Source: Anaerolineae bacterium (GTDB lineage: Bacteria > Chloroflexota > Anaerolineae > Anaerolineales > Villigracilaceae). From it: DNA of 18,018 bases. The stretch is from assembly GCA_003524705.1 (NCBI GenBank), contig DQGV01000455.1, positions 813-18,830 of the forward strand, written 5' to 3'. Below the pieces are notes generated by a model. The model did no database searches and was not told the DNA's origin. It worked only from the letters and a program-made list of their open reading frames with translations. Shown here piece by piece: positions 1-8,236 of this stretch; position 1 is the stretch's first letter, and each line of letters opens with the position of its first letter. The position numbers and the translations under genes are program-made.

Positions 1-26
1 AGGGGCGGACGGCCGTCCGCCCCTAC
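1..26. repeat. Perfect palindrome of the GTAGGGG repeat family (clipped by window edge)
   Basis: Bases 1-24 are a perfect 24-base palindrome, AGGGGCGGACGG followed by its own reverse complement, and then AC. The right end CCCCTAC matches the ends of the copies at 2633-2687 and 6936-6997, so the element probably begins one or more bases left of the window. It lies 6 bases beyond the nrdJ stop codon and could act as a GC-rich transcription-ending hairpin for nrdJ, although no T-run follows on the part visible here. Confidence 0.7.
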
Positions 27-32
27 GGTTTT

Positions 33-2603
33 CTAACACTCACTAAACCCACACGCATAGCACTTGCGGCAACCTTCTTCATTGACGACGGCGGCTTCGC
101 CACATTCGGGGCAAATGTCACCGATTTTCATTTTGGCGGAAGTCGGTTGTTCGTGATTTCCGTTTCCGTTTGTTTTTACTTCTTCAACTGTGATTCCATT
201 TTTCTCGTTCAAGTAACCGTCTAACACTTGACCAATGCCATCGGGCAAAGAACGCACGCGATTGGGTCCAAAGCCGAGAGAACGTCCGCCACCGATGCCG
301 ATGAGTTGCACGACGATTTCGCGCATACGGTCAACAGGTGCGATTGGGGAAGCCATGCGTAAGATGTATGAAATTAATCGTCCAATCGCTTCGGAGACTG
401 CGGCAATTTCAGAACCTGCTTTGGCAGTATTGACGAACGCTTCAAACGGTTGATTTCCGCCGTTTTCATTGATGGTGATAAACGCTTTGCCAACAGGTGT
501 TTCAATGTTGTACGTTTTCCCGGTCAATGCTTTGGGGCGAGGTTTCTTTGTATCATGCCACATACTTACCGCTGGTTGAGTAGTAGCAACTGTCGGCGTT
601 GAAAGAGGCGCAACTTTTTTATCGGCAGTGGCTTTTGTTTCCAAGACAACTTTATCGCGTGAGCCAGTCACATATACTGTGATTCCTTTACAACCCAATT
701 CCCAAGCCAGTTGATACGCCGTAGCCACATCGGCTTCGGTTGCATCTTCAAAAAAGTTTACTGTTTTTGAAAGTGAATTATCCACAAAGGCTTGCAAAGC
801 GGCTTGCATACGCACATGTTCTTCGGCAGTTACATCACCTGAAACCACAAACGTATCGCGAATATGTTGCGGAAGTTCAGCAATATGTTGGCACGTCCCT
901 TCGCTCATTACTTGCTCGACAATTTCTTGACGTTTCTCTTCACCAAGTCCAAGTTTTTTTAATGCTTCATCAAAACGTGGGCTTGCATACGTTAACTTTA
1001 AATCTTTGCCATTGTCATTGACGTGACGAATATATGCCAATGCAAACACAGGTTCACAACCATAGCCTTCACAACCTGCCACTGTGGCGATGGTGCCAGT
1101 CGGCGCGACAGTGGTTTGAGCGGCATTGCGGATGCCATGTTTTTTGATTCCATCCACCACCGCTTCCCACTTGACCTTCGGCATGTTCCAGTTATTCTCA
1201 TACTTGATAATACTCTTCGGCGCTTGCCATTTCATATTTTTCTTATCGTAAATAGAACCTTCAATCGCAGGGAATGCACCGCGTTCTTTGGCAAGTTCAA
1301 TGCTGGTGAGCATGGCGTGATAACGAACGAACTCCATCACTTGTGCGCCAAACTCTTGACCTTCTTTTGAACCATAACGTACACCCACGTGATACATCAA
1401 GTCAGCCAGACCCATAATTCCTAAACCGATTCGGCGTGCATTGTGTGCGGCTTGAGTCAATTGTGGCACAGCAGGTACATACGCATTGGCTTCGACAACA
1501 TCATCTAAAAATCTTGTCGAGGTGACAACACTCTGACGTAACAATTCCCAATCAACAGTGCCATCGGGTCCGCAGTGTTCATTCAAGTTAACTGAACCTA
1601 AACAACAATTTTCATATGGTCCAAGCCATTGCTCACCACATGGGTTGGTCGCTTCTAATGGATATAAATGTGGAACTGGATTGCTTCTATTTGCCGCATC
1701 CAAGAACAACACACCCGGTTCCCCATTGTGGTGTGCTTGCTTGACAATTTTATTAAACAACTCACGCGCGTTCACTGTTTTATACGTATTGATTTTGATT
1801 CCAGCGGCTTCGGCTTGTTCAAGCGTGCCGTTGAATCCTTTTTGTTTCATTTCTTTCAAATCAGGGAAGCGCAATGCCCATTCTTTATCATCTTTCACAG
1901 CTTGCATAAACGCATCGGTAATACCGACTGAAATATTAAAGTTTGTAATTTGATTTTCGTTAATCTTACAAGTGATAAACGATTCCACATCCGGGTGATC
2001 CACTCGCAAGACCGCCATATTCGCACCACGGCGTGTTCCGCCTTGTGCAATTTCACCAAAGGCATGGTCATAGACTTTCAAGAATCCAACCGGTCCCGTA
2101 GCATTGCCTGCTGAGGTTTGTACCATCGCACCGGCTGGTCGTAAACGAGAAAATGAAAAACCATTTCCGCCGCCTGTCTGCTGAATCAAAGCGGCATCAC
2201 GTAAGGTTTGGAAAATTCCAGCAGAATGTCTGCCCATGTCATCTGTAATCGGCAATACAAAACATGCCGCCAATTGACCCAAAGGAGTTCCCGCACCTGT
2301 AAAGGTTGGAGAGTTCGGGAAAAACTTTTTGCTAGAAAGTAAATGGTAATACTCGATGGTTCGTTTTTGAACATCATCATTCCATTCTTCTTCCACCTTG
2401 GCAACATGATAAGCAACACGCCAAAACATTTCTTCCACGTTTTCAGCAGGCTTGCCATCATCACCACGCCGCACATAACGCTTCATCAATACCTGACGAG
2501 CATTATCCGTGAGATTTGCTTTTGGCAAATCTTTCGGCATGGGTGGCGTTGGAAGTAAACCATTCTTCACAACTTTGGTTTCATCAGCAGATTTCGTAAC
2601 CAT
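33..2603 (-). CDS. nrdJ: Adenosylcobalamin-dependent (class II) ribonucleoside-diphosphate reductase
   Basis: Makes deoxyribonucleotides from ribonucleotides in the cytoplasm using a B12-derived thiyl radical, with or without oxygen. The protein is 856 aa from the chosen start [10 protein letters not shown]. It shows the redox-site segment LAACFVLP (C114), the active-site signature NPCGEQ (N320, C322, E324) followed by CCLGSVNL (C333/C334), and the phosphate-binding loop [11 protein letters not shown] around 500-510. A variable linker (650-695) precedes a second domain. The tail carries a six-cysteine zinc/redox motif, CPECG (831-834), CRKCYAC (845-851) and a terminal Cys856; such tails pass electrons from thioredoxin in class II enzymes. 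The start at 2603 is set by AGGAGAG at 2610-2616, 6 bases upstream. An in-frame ATG at 2702 would add 33 residues translated from a repeat and is rejected. nrdR lies just upstream on the same strand, with a likely terminator between them. Confidence 0.96.
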   Translation of the reverse strand: MVTKSADETKVVKNGLLPTPPMPKDLPKANLTDNARQVLMKRYVRRGDDGKPAENVEEMFWRVAYHVAKVEEEWNDDVQKRTIEYYHLLSSKKFFPNSPTFTGAGTPLGQLAACFVLPITDDMGRHSAGIFQTLRDAALIQQTGGGNGFSFSRLRPAGAMVQTSAGNATGPVGFLKVYDHAFGEIAQGGTRRGANMAVLRVDHPDVESFITCKINENQITNFNISVGITDAFMQAVKDDKEWALRFPDLKEMKQKGFNGTLEQAEAAGIKINTYKTVNARELFNKIVKQAHHNGEPGVLFLDAANRSNPVPHLYPLEATNPCGEQWLGPYENCCLGSVNLNEHCGPDGTVDWELLRQSVVTSTRFLDDVVEANAYVPAVPQLTQAAHNARRIGLGIMGLADLMYHVGVRYGSKEGQEFGAQVMEFVRYHAMLTSIELAKERGAFPAIEGSIYDKKNMKWQAPKSIIKYENNWNMPKVKWEAVVDGIKKHGIRNAAQTTVAPTGTIATVAGCEGYGCEPVFALAYIRHVNDNGKDLKLTYASPRFDEALKKLGLGEEKRQEIVEQVMSEGTCQHIAELPQHIRDTFVVSGDVTAEEHVRMQAALQAFVDNSLSKTVNFFEDATEADVATAYQLAWELGCKGITVYVTGSRDKVVLETKATADKKVAPLSTPTVATTQPAVSMWHDTKKPRPKALTGKTYNIETPVGKAFITINENGGNQPFEAFVNTAKAGSEIAAVSEAIGRLISYILRMASPIAPVDRMREIVVQLIGIGGGRSLGFGPNRVRSLPDGIGQVLDGYLNEKNGITVEEVKTNGNGNHEQPTSAKMKIGDICPECGEAAVVNEEGCRKCYACGFSEC

Positions 2604-2609
2604 GTGACA

Positions 2610-2616
2610 CTCTCCT
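2610..2616 (-). promoter_or_regulatory. Ribosome binding site that decides the nrdJ start
   Basis: On the minus strand AGGAGAG lies 6 bases before the ATG at 2603. It supports that start over the upstream in-frame ATG at 2702, whose extra codons run through a palindromic repeat. Confidence 0.85.
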
Positions 2617-2632
2617 ATAAAATTTTGATTAT

Positions 2633-2687
2633 GTAGGGGTGACCCTTGTGGTCGCCCTGATTGGGCAGGGACAAGCCCAGCCCCTAC
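2633..2687. repeat. GTAGGGG-family palindromic repeat with three-way-junction folding potential
   Basis: Ends GTAGGGG and CCCCTAC form a 7-bp outer stem. Inside are two further small stems, GACC-cttgt-GGTC and GGGC-agggacaa-GCCC, so a single strand could fold as a three-way junction. It sits between nrdR and nrdJ, about 30 bases upstream of the nrdJ start, and is open in the nrdJ frame, which produces a spurious N-terminal extension containing GRPQGSPLH. Confidence 0.75.
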
Positions 2688-2705
2688 GAAATACCGAAAC
2701 AAAAA

Positions 2706-2738
2706 GACAAAAACACTCCCCCCTTTTACAGGGGATGT
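2706..2738 (-). terminator. Likely rho-independent terminator of nrdR
   Basis: On the minus strand, just after the nrdR stop, ACATCCCC pairs with GGGGA(g)TGT around a short A-rich loop with one bulged G. It is followed by TTTTGTCTTTTT. The hairpin would separate nrdR transcription from nrdJ or attenuate readthrough into it. Confidence 0.6.
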
Positions 2739-2750
2739 CTTTGCCTTAAC

Positions 2751-3200
2751 TTAATCGTCTAACAACTGGTCAATTTCAGTGCGGATGGATTTCAAATCAT
2801 CCAAACCTAAATACACAATCGCATAACGAACATAAGCAATTTGGTCAACTTCTTTCAAACTTTCCATCACCAAATCACCGACAATCCGAGAAGAAACTTC
2901 CGACTTACCCATTTTTTGCAATTTCGCTTCAACCTGACCAATCATGCGTTCGATATCAGCCGCCGAAACAGGTCGCTTCACACACGAAATCCGAATCCCT
3001 CTTGCCAATTTCTCGCGGTCAAACTCTTCACGCGTGCCATCTTGCTTAATCAACAACGGCACCGCCAAAATTGGGCGTTCATAACTGCTAAAACGCTGTC
3101 TGCACTTCAAGCACTCACGCCGTCGGCGAATCCCGCCATGACTGTCGTGAGAAGTATCCAAAACTTTTGAGTCGTGGTGTTTACAATACGGACAACGCAT
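2751..3200 (-). CDS. nrdR: Transcriptional repressor NrdR
   Basis: Cytoplasmic ATP/dATP-sensing repressor of ribonucleotide reductase genes. At 149 aa it has the usual family length. The N-terminal zinc ribbon is CPYC (C3, C6) and CLKC (C30, C33), with the basic segment RRRREC between; from about residue 46 an ATP-cone domain follows, beginning PILAVPLLIKQDGTREEFDR. The start is MRCPYC, as in nearly all NrdR proteins, with GGAG about 10 bases upstream on the minus strand. It precedes nrdJ on the same strand, its expected regulatory target. A promoter at 3292-3320 and two candidate NrdR boxes lie directly upstream, suggesting autoregulation; that part is inference. Confidence 0.96.
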   Translation of the reverse strand: MRCPYCKHHDSKVLDTSHDSHGGIRRRRECLKCRQRFSSYERPILAVPLLIKQDGTREEFDREKLARGIRISCVKRPVSAADIERMIGQVEAKLQKMGKSEVSSRIVGDLVMESLKEVDQIAYVRYAIVYLGLDDLKSIRTEIDQLLDD

Positions 3201-3236
3201 CCGAAATAGGCTCCATTATTAGAACAGATGTATCAG

Positions 3237-3277
3237 CCAGATATGGGCGTAAAAGCACTGCATCCCCGTATATATGG
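3237..3277. promoter_or_regulatory. Candidate pair of NrdR operator boxes upstream of nrdR
   Basis: Two imperfect palindromes with AT-alternating cores, CCAGATATGG (3237-3246) and CCGTATATATGG (3266-3277), have centres 30 bp apart, close to three helical turns. Known NrdR boxes are AT-centred palindromes that occur in pairs on the same helix face. Both sites are in the expected transcribed leader just downstream of the predicted transcription start (about 3285). The exact consensus match is loose. Confidence 0.4.
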
Positions 3278-3291
3278 CTAAAGTGTTCGGC

Positions 3292-3320
3292 ATTTTAGCA
3301 CTTTCGCAAGTTGCTGACAA
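3292..3320 (-). promoter_or_regulatory. Sigma-70-type promoter of nrdR
   Basis: On the minus strand TTGTCA (3315-3320) is separated by exactly 17 bases from TAAAAT (3292-3297). This matches 5/6 at each hexamer. The predicted transcript starts near 3285 and gives a leader of about 85 bases before nrdR. Confidence 0.65.
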
Positions 3321-3407
3321 GAGTTTTGAATCTTAAAATTTCATGACAAAAGTACCGCCTTTGTTTGGTATTTAAAATGACTTTTTTATAAACAATTTAA
3401 CAAACAA

Positions 3408-3449
3408 AAAAAATAGCACAATTCATTTTAGAGAATTGTGCTATTTTTT
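3408..3449 (-). terminator. Strong rho-independent terminator of the two-TM protein gene
   Basis: A perfect 17-bp stem, AAAAAATAGCACAATTC (3408-3424) against its complement at 3433-3449, has an 8-base loop. Being flanked by A and T runs on both sides it could work in either direction. It lies 14 bases after the stop of the minus-strand gene at 3464-4462. Confidence 0.88.
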
Positions 3450-3463
3450 CTTTTATAGTATTT

Positions 3464-4462
3464 TTACTTGGGCCAAATTGCCAATTCAAGTGTAATGCGT
3501 TCAAAATAACTATTATCAGGTAGTGGACCTTTTCCATATTCAAGGTCAACGATAGTAGCGAGTAATTGCAAGGTTGCGGTTTCAAGCAAAATTTGGGCTT
3601 GCGGTTCTACCTGCACTAATTCACCTTTGGGTTCTAAGCGAGAGCGAATGCCAATATCACTAAAGGCATGTTGCGACATTAAAACTTTTGTGGCAGTTTT
3701 GATATCATTTTTATCAAACAACCAAATTTCTAAAGCAGTGACCTTTTTCGGGTCGCCCACACCGATGACTTCTGAAACACCAACACCATACTCACCCATA
3801 AATTCGCCAGCGCCTGTATCAATGCTGAATGATTCATCATATAAATCATCACCGAGCAAATAGGTCGTCATGGTTTGAGTAATGGGTGGAGCTAAACCTA
3901 ATTCAGAAAAATCTGTCTTGGCAGCACTGCGACTAATCTCTGCGGCTTGCATGACGGTTGTCACTTCACCTGAGCCACGCCTGCCAAATAAACGGAACAG
4001 ATACATCCCTGCCGCCGCAAGTACACCAAGCACCAAAACAATCCCTATGCCAATCAAGGCAGTGTTCATTAAAGAAGCTTGCCCGCTTGATTCCGTAGCA
4101 GGTTGTTCTGCTTCGCCAATAGTGACAGCAATATTTGTAATCAAATCTCCGTATGCCTTAATAACCGCAGGATTCTGAATTCCAGGATTAGCTTGAATAA
4201 CGTCATAAGCTCGACGAGCATCAATTCCTAATTCCTTCCACCTACGATAGGCTAAATCAGGGCTATTATTTACAAGAAATGAATCAATTGACATACGCAG
4301 ATAATCTTCTTGTAATTCTGAGCGTAAATGTGCTGGTGTTGCATCAACAAACTCGATAGGGGCAATTTTATATGCCCAAAATAATCCAAGTAAAAGCCCA
4401 GCAACAAATAAGCCAATGTGAACAAAGGGTAATTTTTTTAACAGAGCAACGACAAACTGCAT
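3464..4462 (-). CDS. Conserved membrane protein of unknown function, two TM segments
   Basis: I do not recognise a named family. The 332-aa protein has a hydrophobic segment at about 12-31 and another at 134-158, with a roughly 100-residue stretch between them (SELQEDYLRMSIDSF, then a helix-rich segment and a Ser/Thr/Gln linker). The C-terminal part from about 190 is soluble and contains alternating hydrophobic strands such as VTALEIWLFDKND and ILLETATLQLLATIVDLEYG. If the basic N-terminus is inside, the middle region is external and the C-terminal domain cytoplasmic. The start ATG has AGGAG 6 bases upstream. It is a single-gene unit, with a -10 element at 4491-4496 and a strong terminator after its stop. 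I believe similar proteins occur in other Anaerolineae, but no function is inferred. Confidence 0.85.
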   Translation of the reverse strand: MQFVVALLKKLPFVHIGLFVAGLLLGLFWAYKIAPIEFVDATPAHLRSELQEDYLRMSIDSFLVNNSPDLAYRRWKELGIDARRAYDVIQANPGIQNPAVIKAYGDLITNIAVTIGEAEQPATESSGQASLMNTALIGIGIVLVLGVLAAAGMYLFRLFGRRGSGEVTTVMQAAEISRSAAKTDFSELGLAPPITQTMTTYLLGDDLYDESFSIDTGAGEFMGEYGVGVSEVIGVGDPKKVTALEIWLFDKNDIKTATKVLMSQHAFSDIGIRSRLEPKGELVQVEPQAQILLETATLQLLATIVDLEYGKGPLPDNSYFERITLELAIWPK

Positions 4463-4490
4463 AACAGACTCCTTTGGTTTGCTTTCCTCG

Positions 4491-4496
4491 ATTATA
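4491..4496 (-). promoter_or_regulatory. -10 element of the two-TM protein gene
   Basis: A perfect TATAAT on the minus strand lies 28 bases before the ATG at 4462, leaving room for the AGGAG site. No convincing -35 hexamer is seen upstream; a T-rich run occupies its place. Confidence 0.5.
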
Positions 4497-4544
4497 CAAT
4501 GGAATTTCGGATGAAAAAATTACGACTCCATGATTTGATGAAAA

Positions 4545-4564
4545 CCCCGCTTCGTTCTTCGGGG
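4545..4564. repeat. Short GC hairpin next to the topA terminator
   Basis: CCCCG and CGGGG, 10 bases apart, form a small stem 12 bases from the larger terminator hairpin. It may be a degenerate copy of a dispersed repeat. Its role is unknown. Confidence 0.4.
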
Positions 4565-4576
4565 AGGCTTGATTCT

Positions 4577-4607
4577 AAAAGGGACACGGTGTTGCCGTGT
4601 CCCTTTT
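4577..4607 (-). terminator. Rho-independent terminator of topA
   Basis: A perfect 13-bp stem, AAAAGGGACACGG (4577-4589) and its complement (4595-4607), encloses a 5-base loop. On the minus strand it begins 2 bases after the topA stop and ends in TTTT. Confidence 0.88.
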
Positions 4608-4609
4608 CA

Positions 4610-6913
4610 TTACACATTTTCCGCTACAACTTCATCCAATGGGAAGGTTTCAGAACAATTTGTACATTGCGCTTCGCGTTTGTTGGCAATGACGAGTAAG
4701 CCATTGCATTTCGGGCATGGTTTGGCAATTGGCTTCTTCCATGATGTGAAATCACAATTTGGATAATTTGCACAACCATAGAAAGTTCGTCCTTTGCGGG
4801 TTTTCTTTTCAACCAAATCACCGCCATCTTTCGGGCAGGCGATTCCAATTTTTTCTAGCCACGGTTCGGTGTAACGACAAGTTGGGAAGTTGGCACAAGA
4901 GATAAATTTTCCGAAACGTCCATAACGAATGACGAGTTCACCACCATCATCCGGGCAGATTCTACCAATCGGTTCTGGACCCGACTTCACCACAGGCATT
5001 TCGGCTTGTGCTTTTTGTACATCAGCCGAAAATGGTTCATAGAATTCTCGAATGGCAGCTTCCCAAGTCATTTCACCTTCAGCAATTTTGTCGAGGTCTT
5101 CTTCCATGTGAGCCGTGAAATTCAAATCTACAACTTCAGGGAAATATTGCGCCATCAAATCATTTACTTGAAAGCCAATATCAGTTGGGATTAATCGCTT
5201 CTCTTCGCGCATTACATATCCGCGTTGTTGAATGGTAGAAATTGTCGGGGCATATGTTGAAGGGCGACCAATTCCATTTTCTTCCAATGCTTGCACCAAT
5301 GATGCTTCTGAAAAACGTGGTGGCGGTTGTGTGAAGTGTTGTTCAGGAATCAAACGCACTAATTCTTGTTTTTGTCCTTCGGCAACACCAGCAGGAATTT
5401 TTACGTCCTCTTCCTCTTCTGGTTTGGCATCTTCGTTTTTGGCTTCTTCATATACAACCAAAAAGCCGGGGAATTTCACTGCGGAACCTGAAGCACGCAA
5501 TAAATATTCATGTTCGTTAGTTTTGCCGGTGACTTCCACTTGTAATGTATCAAATACAGCCGCTTCCATTTGTGAGGCGATAAATCTCTGCCAAATCAAG
5601 CGATATAACTTGAACATGGCTGGCTCTAAAAATTCTTTGACCTTTTCAGGATCACGCATTGCCGAAGTTGGACGAATCGCTTCGTGTGCTTCTTGGGCAT
5701 TTGCAGATTTTGTTTTGTACGTCGGTGGTTCAGATGGAAGAAAATCGCCTCCATATTTGCCCGTCACATATTCGCGTGCCTCAGCTTGCGCCATCGCCGA
5801 CACATTGGTTGAGTCGGTACGCATGTATGTGATTAAACCAGTGGAGCCACCTTCACCCACATCTTGACCTTCATATAAACCTTGGGCTAAAGCCATTGTT
5901 CTTCTAGCGGTGAAACCTAATTTACGCGAAGCCTCTTGTTGAAGCGTGGATGTTGTAAAAGGCGCAAGTGGTTTACGTCTGCGTTCTCCCCGTTTGACCT
6001 TTGTAATGGAATAAGAAGCAGTTTCCATGTCATAAAGAAGCGGTTTGACAGTTTCTTCATTTGGCAACTCGACATCTTTATCATCCATCTTAACTAATTT
6101 GGCGATAAAGTTTGACTTCAAATTTTCAGGTTTGAACTCTGCATGAATTGACCAATATTCTACGGGTTTGAAATCTTCAATTTCGCGTTCACGGTCAACG
6201 ATTAATTTCAATGCCACAGATTGCACACGCCCAGCGGATAAACGTCCGCGAACTTTTTCCCACAAAATGGGACTGATACTATAACCGACGAGTCTATCCA
6301 ATACGCGGCGAGCTTGTTGGGCATTGACGAGATTCATATCAATATTGCGTGGATGTGAAAATGCTTCTGCTACAGCAGGTGCAGTAATTTCGTGAAAGAC
6401 CACGCGCTTGGTTCTGGCGGGGTCAATCTCTGCCGCTTCCATAAGATGCCATGAAATAGATTCACCTTCACGGTCGGGGTCGGTTGCGAGATAAATTTCT
6501 TCTGCTTTTTTAGCAAGTTGTTTTATTTCTTTTACGACGGGTTTCTTTTCATTGGGCACGCGATATTTCGGTTCAAAATTATTATCAACATCTACCGAAA
6601 GTTGTGACTTTAATAAATCGCGCACATGCCCCACGGATGCACGCACGGTATAACCTTTCCCTAAAAATCGCCCAACCGTTTTTGCTTTGGCTGGTGATTC
6701 AACGATAACAAGTTTTCCTTCACGCACTTCAACTTTTTCAGGTTTTGGCGGTGGCGTTAAATTTGCATGTGCTTCTGTTTTGCCCATGCGAAATAATTTT
6801 GTACCACAGACAGGACAAATACCCGTTGTAATTGCTGAACTCTTTGCATTGAATCCAGCAACAGGGTCTTTAATTTCTCTTTTGGTCTTGCACTTCATGC
6901 AATAGGCTTCCAT
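4610..6913 (-). CDS. topA: DNA topoisomerase I with N-terminal DUF5679-like zinc ribbon
   Basis: Type IA topoisomerase that relaxes negative supercoils on the chromosome through a covalent tyrosine link; 767 aa. Residues 1-50 are a separate zinc ribbon (C5, C8, C33, C36) resembling stand-alone DUF5679 proteins. The Toprim domain begins at KLVIVESPAKAKT (67-79) with E72 and the acidic triad segment TDPDREGE (144-151). The active-site tyrosine is Y363 in GLITYMRTDST. The C-terminus has three topoisomerase zinc fingers: the first two read CPDDGG (653) and CPKDGG (693), where Asp replaces the usual second Cys, while the third (CPKC 733-736, CTNC 750-753) is complete. The start has GAGG 7 bases upstream. 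The gene is flanked by a repeat before and a terminator after, so it is probably monocistronic. Confidence 0.96.
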   Translation of the reverse strand: MEAYCMKCKTKREIKDPVAGFNAKSSAITTGICPVCGTKLFRMGKTEAHANLTPPPKPEKVEVREGKLVIVESPAKAKTVGRFLGKGYTVRASVGHVRDLLKSQLSVDVDNNFEPKYRVPNEKKPVVKEIKQLAKKAEEIYLATDPDREGESISWHLMEAAEIDPARTKRVVFHEITAPAVAEAFSHPRNIDMNLVNAQQARRVLDRLVGYSISPILWEKVRGRLSAGRVQSVALKLIVDREREIEDFKPVEYWSIHAEFKPENLKSNFIAKLVKMDDKDVELPNEETVKPLLYDMETASYSITKVKRGERRRKPLAPFTTSTLQQEASRKLGFTARRTMALAQGLYEGQDVGEGGSTGLITYMRTDSTNVSAMAQAEAREYVTGKYGGDFLPSEPPTYKTKSANAQEAHEAIRPTSAMRDPEKVKEFLEPAMFKLYRLIWQRFIASQMEAAVFDTLQVEVTGKTNEHEYLLRASGSAVKFPGFLVVYEEAKNEDAKPEEEEDVKIPAGVAEGQKQELVRLIPEQHFTQPPPRFSEASLVQALEENGIGRPSTYAPTISTIQQRGYVMREEKRLIPTDIGFQVNDLMAQYFPEVVDLNFTAHMEEDLDKIAEGEMTWEAAIREFYEPFSADVQKAQAEMPVVKSGPEPIGRICPDDGGELVIRYGRFGKFISCANFPTCRYTEPWLEKIGIACPKDGGDLVEKKTRKGRTFYGCANYPNCDFTSWKKPIAKPCPKCNGLLVIANKREAQCTNCSETFPLDEVVAENV

Positions 6914-6935
6914 TAAGTATCCTCGTATTCAAAAT

Positions 6936-6997
6936 GTAAGGGCGACCCGTCAGGTAAAATCAAATTAACTTAATTAATATTGGAGGGTCGCCCCTAC
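6936..6997. repeat. GTAGGGG-family inverted repeat upstream of topA
   Basis: Arms GTAAGGGCGACCC (6936-6948) and GGGTCGCCCCTAC (6985-6997) are complementary except for one base. They are separated by 36 mostly AT-rich bases. The left arm begins 23 bases upstream of the topA ATG, so on the minus strand it lies in or next to the topA leader. Confidence 0.75.
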
Positions 6998-7018
6998 GAT
7001 TCATAATATCAAAACTAA

Positions 7019-7038
7019 ATCCCGCATTACTACGGGAT
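7019..7038 (-). terminator. Probable rho-independent terminator of the manC-dprA unit
   Basis: ATCCCG (7019-7024) and CGGGAT (7033-7038) form a 6-bp stem with an 8-base loop. On the minus strand it is followed by TTTAGTTTT. It lies about 107 bases after the manC stop, beyond a repeat. Confidence 0.55.
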
Positions 7039-7088
7039 GTATCATTCTACAACAGGTTTTTGATTTTTTGCAAATGACATTTTTTAGT

Positions 7089-7142
7089 AATGGATAATGG
7101 ATAATGAACAATTGTCAATTTTCCATTGAACATTATCCATTG
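7089..7142. repeat. ATGGATAATG short repeats with inverted copy
   Basis: Two overlapping direct copies of ATGGATAATG (within 7089-7106) face an inverted copy CATTATCCAT at 7131-7140, with CAATTGTCAATTTTCCATTG between. This low-complexity type, built from TGGATAATG and TTGTCAATT blocks, is seen in spacers of many bacteria. It can form a long hairpin immediately after the manC stop. Confidence 0.6.
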
Positions 7143-7144
7143 TT

Positions 7145-8236
7145 TTACAAAAATTTTTCCTGACGATGTTTTTTCAAATGTTCCACTACTTCTTTGACAC
7201 GCTGTGATTGATCTGTCTTACAAATCAACAAAGCATCACCTGTATCCACAATCACCATATCATCCACACCAATGGTGACGATTAATCTTTCACTGCCGCC
7301 ATACACCAAAGTATTATGTGTTTCATGCGCGAGATGTAAATTTGTATTGGTTGCAATGTTTCCATTCATATCTGGCAACAAAACCTCAAACAATGATGAC
7401 CACATCCCCACATCACTCCAGCCTAAACCACCTGCGGGCAACACTGCAACGCGTTCGGCTTTTTCCATAATACCATAATCAACAGTTTCGTTTTTCAAAT
7501 CTTTCCAACGATTACTTAACACTTCATTTTGTTTAGATGTACCCCACGCTTCACCTATGGCTTCAAGTTGGTTTCTCAACTCTGGCATTTGTTTTTCAAT
7601 TTCACTTAAGATGGTATCCACATGCCAAATGAACATACCACTATTCCATGAATGGTCACCAGAGCGGAGTAGTTTTTGAGCAGTTTCTTCATTTGGTTTT
7701 TCAACAAATTTCTTGACGTTATAAACAGGATAGTTATATCCGCCTTCTACCGATTTCCCTTGTTGAATATATCCATACGCAGTAGAAGGTGACGTGGGTG
7801 TGATTCCCAATGTCACTAAATATTTATTTTCTGCCACTTCAAAAGCAGTCTTCAATAAATAATGAAACAAATCCACATTGCGGATGAAATGGTCAGACGG
7901 CAAAATTGCCATAACAGCGTTTGGATTTCGCTTCTTTAACACCATCGCCGCCAAACCAACCACAGATGCAGTCCCCCGCGGAGCAGGTTCGATTAAATAA
8001 TTTTCTTCAGGAATCTCTGGCGCTTGCAACTTCATTTCTTTGGCTTGTTCTTCAATCGTCACCACCAAAATTCTTTCGGGCGGAAATAAATTTTCCAAAC
8101 GCTTGACCGTACTTTGAAACAAAGTCTCTTGACCTAATAATGGAAGCAATTGCTTCGGGCTTTCTTTTCTGGAAACGGGCCATAGACGTGTACCACCTCC
8201 GCCCGCCATGATGACTGCATAATGATGATTGGACAT
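7145..8236 (-). CDS. manC: Mannose-1-phosphate guanylyltransferase (GDP-mannose pyrophosphorylase)
   Basis: Makes GDP-mannose from mannose 1-phosphate and GTP in the cytoplasm, the donor for mannosyl groups and GDP-sugar derivatives in glycans. The 363-aa protein opens with the nucleotide-binding signature MAGGGGTRLWPVSR (10-23), followed by a conserved SPKQLLPL. LPSDH (112-116), FVEKP (177-181) and NSGMF (198-202) are the other family motifs. It is the short form, without the C-terminal phosphomannose isomerase domain. Its ATG directly follows the dprA stop (TAAATG on the minus strand), so translation is probably coupled; AAGGTG inside the end of dprA, 9 bases upstream, can serve as the ribosome site. 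The nucleotidyltransferase call is firm; the mannose specificity rests on motif likeness. Confidence 0.92.
   Translation of the reverse strand: MSNHHYAVIMAGGGGTRLWPVSRKESPKQLLPLLGQETLFQSTVKRLENLFPPERILVVTIEEQAKEMKLQAPEIPEENYLIEPAPRGTASVVGLAAMVLKKRNPNAVMAILPSDHFIRNVDLFHYLLKTAFEVAENKYLVTLGITPTSPSTAYGYIQQGKSVEGGYNYPVYNVKKFVEKPNEETAQKLLRSGDHSWNSGMFIWHVDTILSEIEKQMPELRNQLEAIGEAWGTSKQNEVLSNRWKDLKNETVDYGIMEKAERVAVLPAGGLGWSDVGMWSSLFEVLLPDMNGNIATNTNLHLAHETHNTLVYGGSERLIVTIGVDDMVIVDTGDALLICKTDQSQRVKEVVEHLKKHRQEKFL

Noticed and set aside
5232..5867. A 211-codon open frame on the plus strand opposite topA
   Set aside because: It lies wholly inside the well-supported topA gene, has low-complexity Ser/Ala/Pro-rich content and no family motifs; it is a shadow frame.
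7089..7142. CRISPR-like repeats
   Set aside because: The ATGGATAATG copies overlap or are inverted, with no regular spacers and no cas genes; it is a low-complexity spacer repeat.
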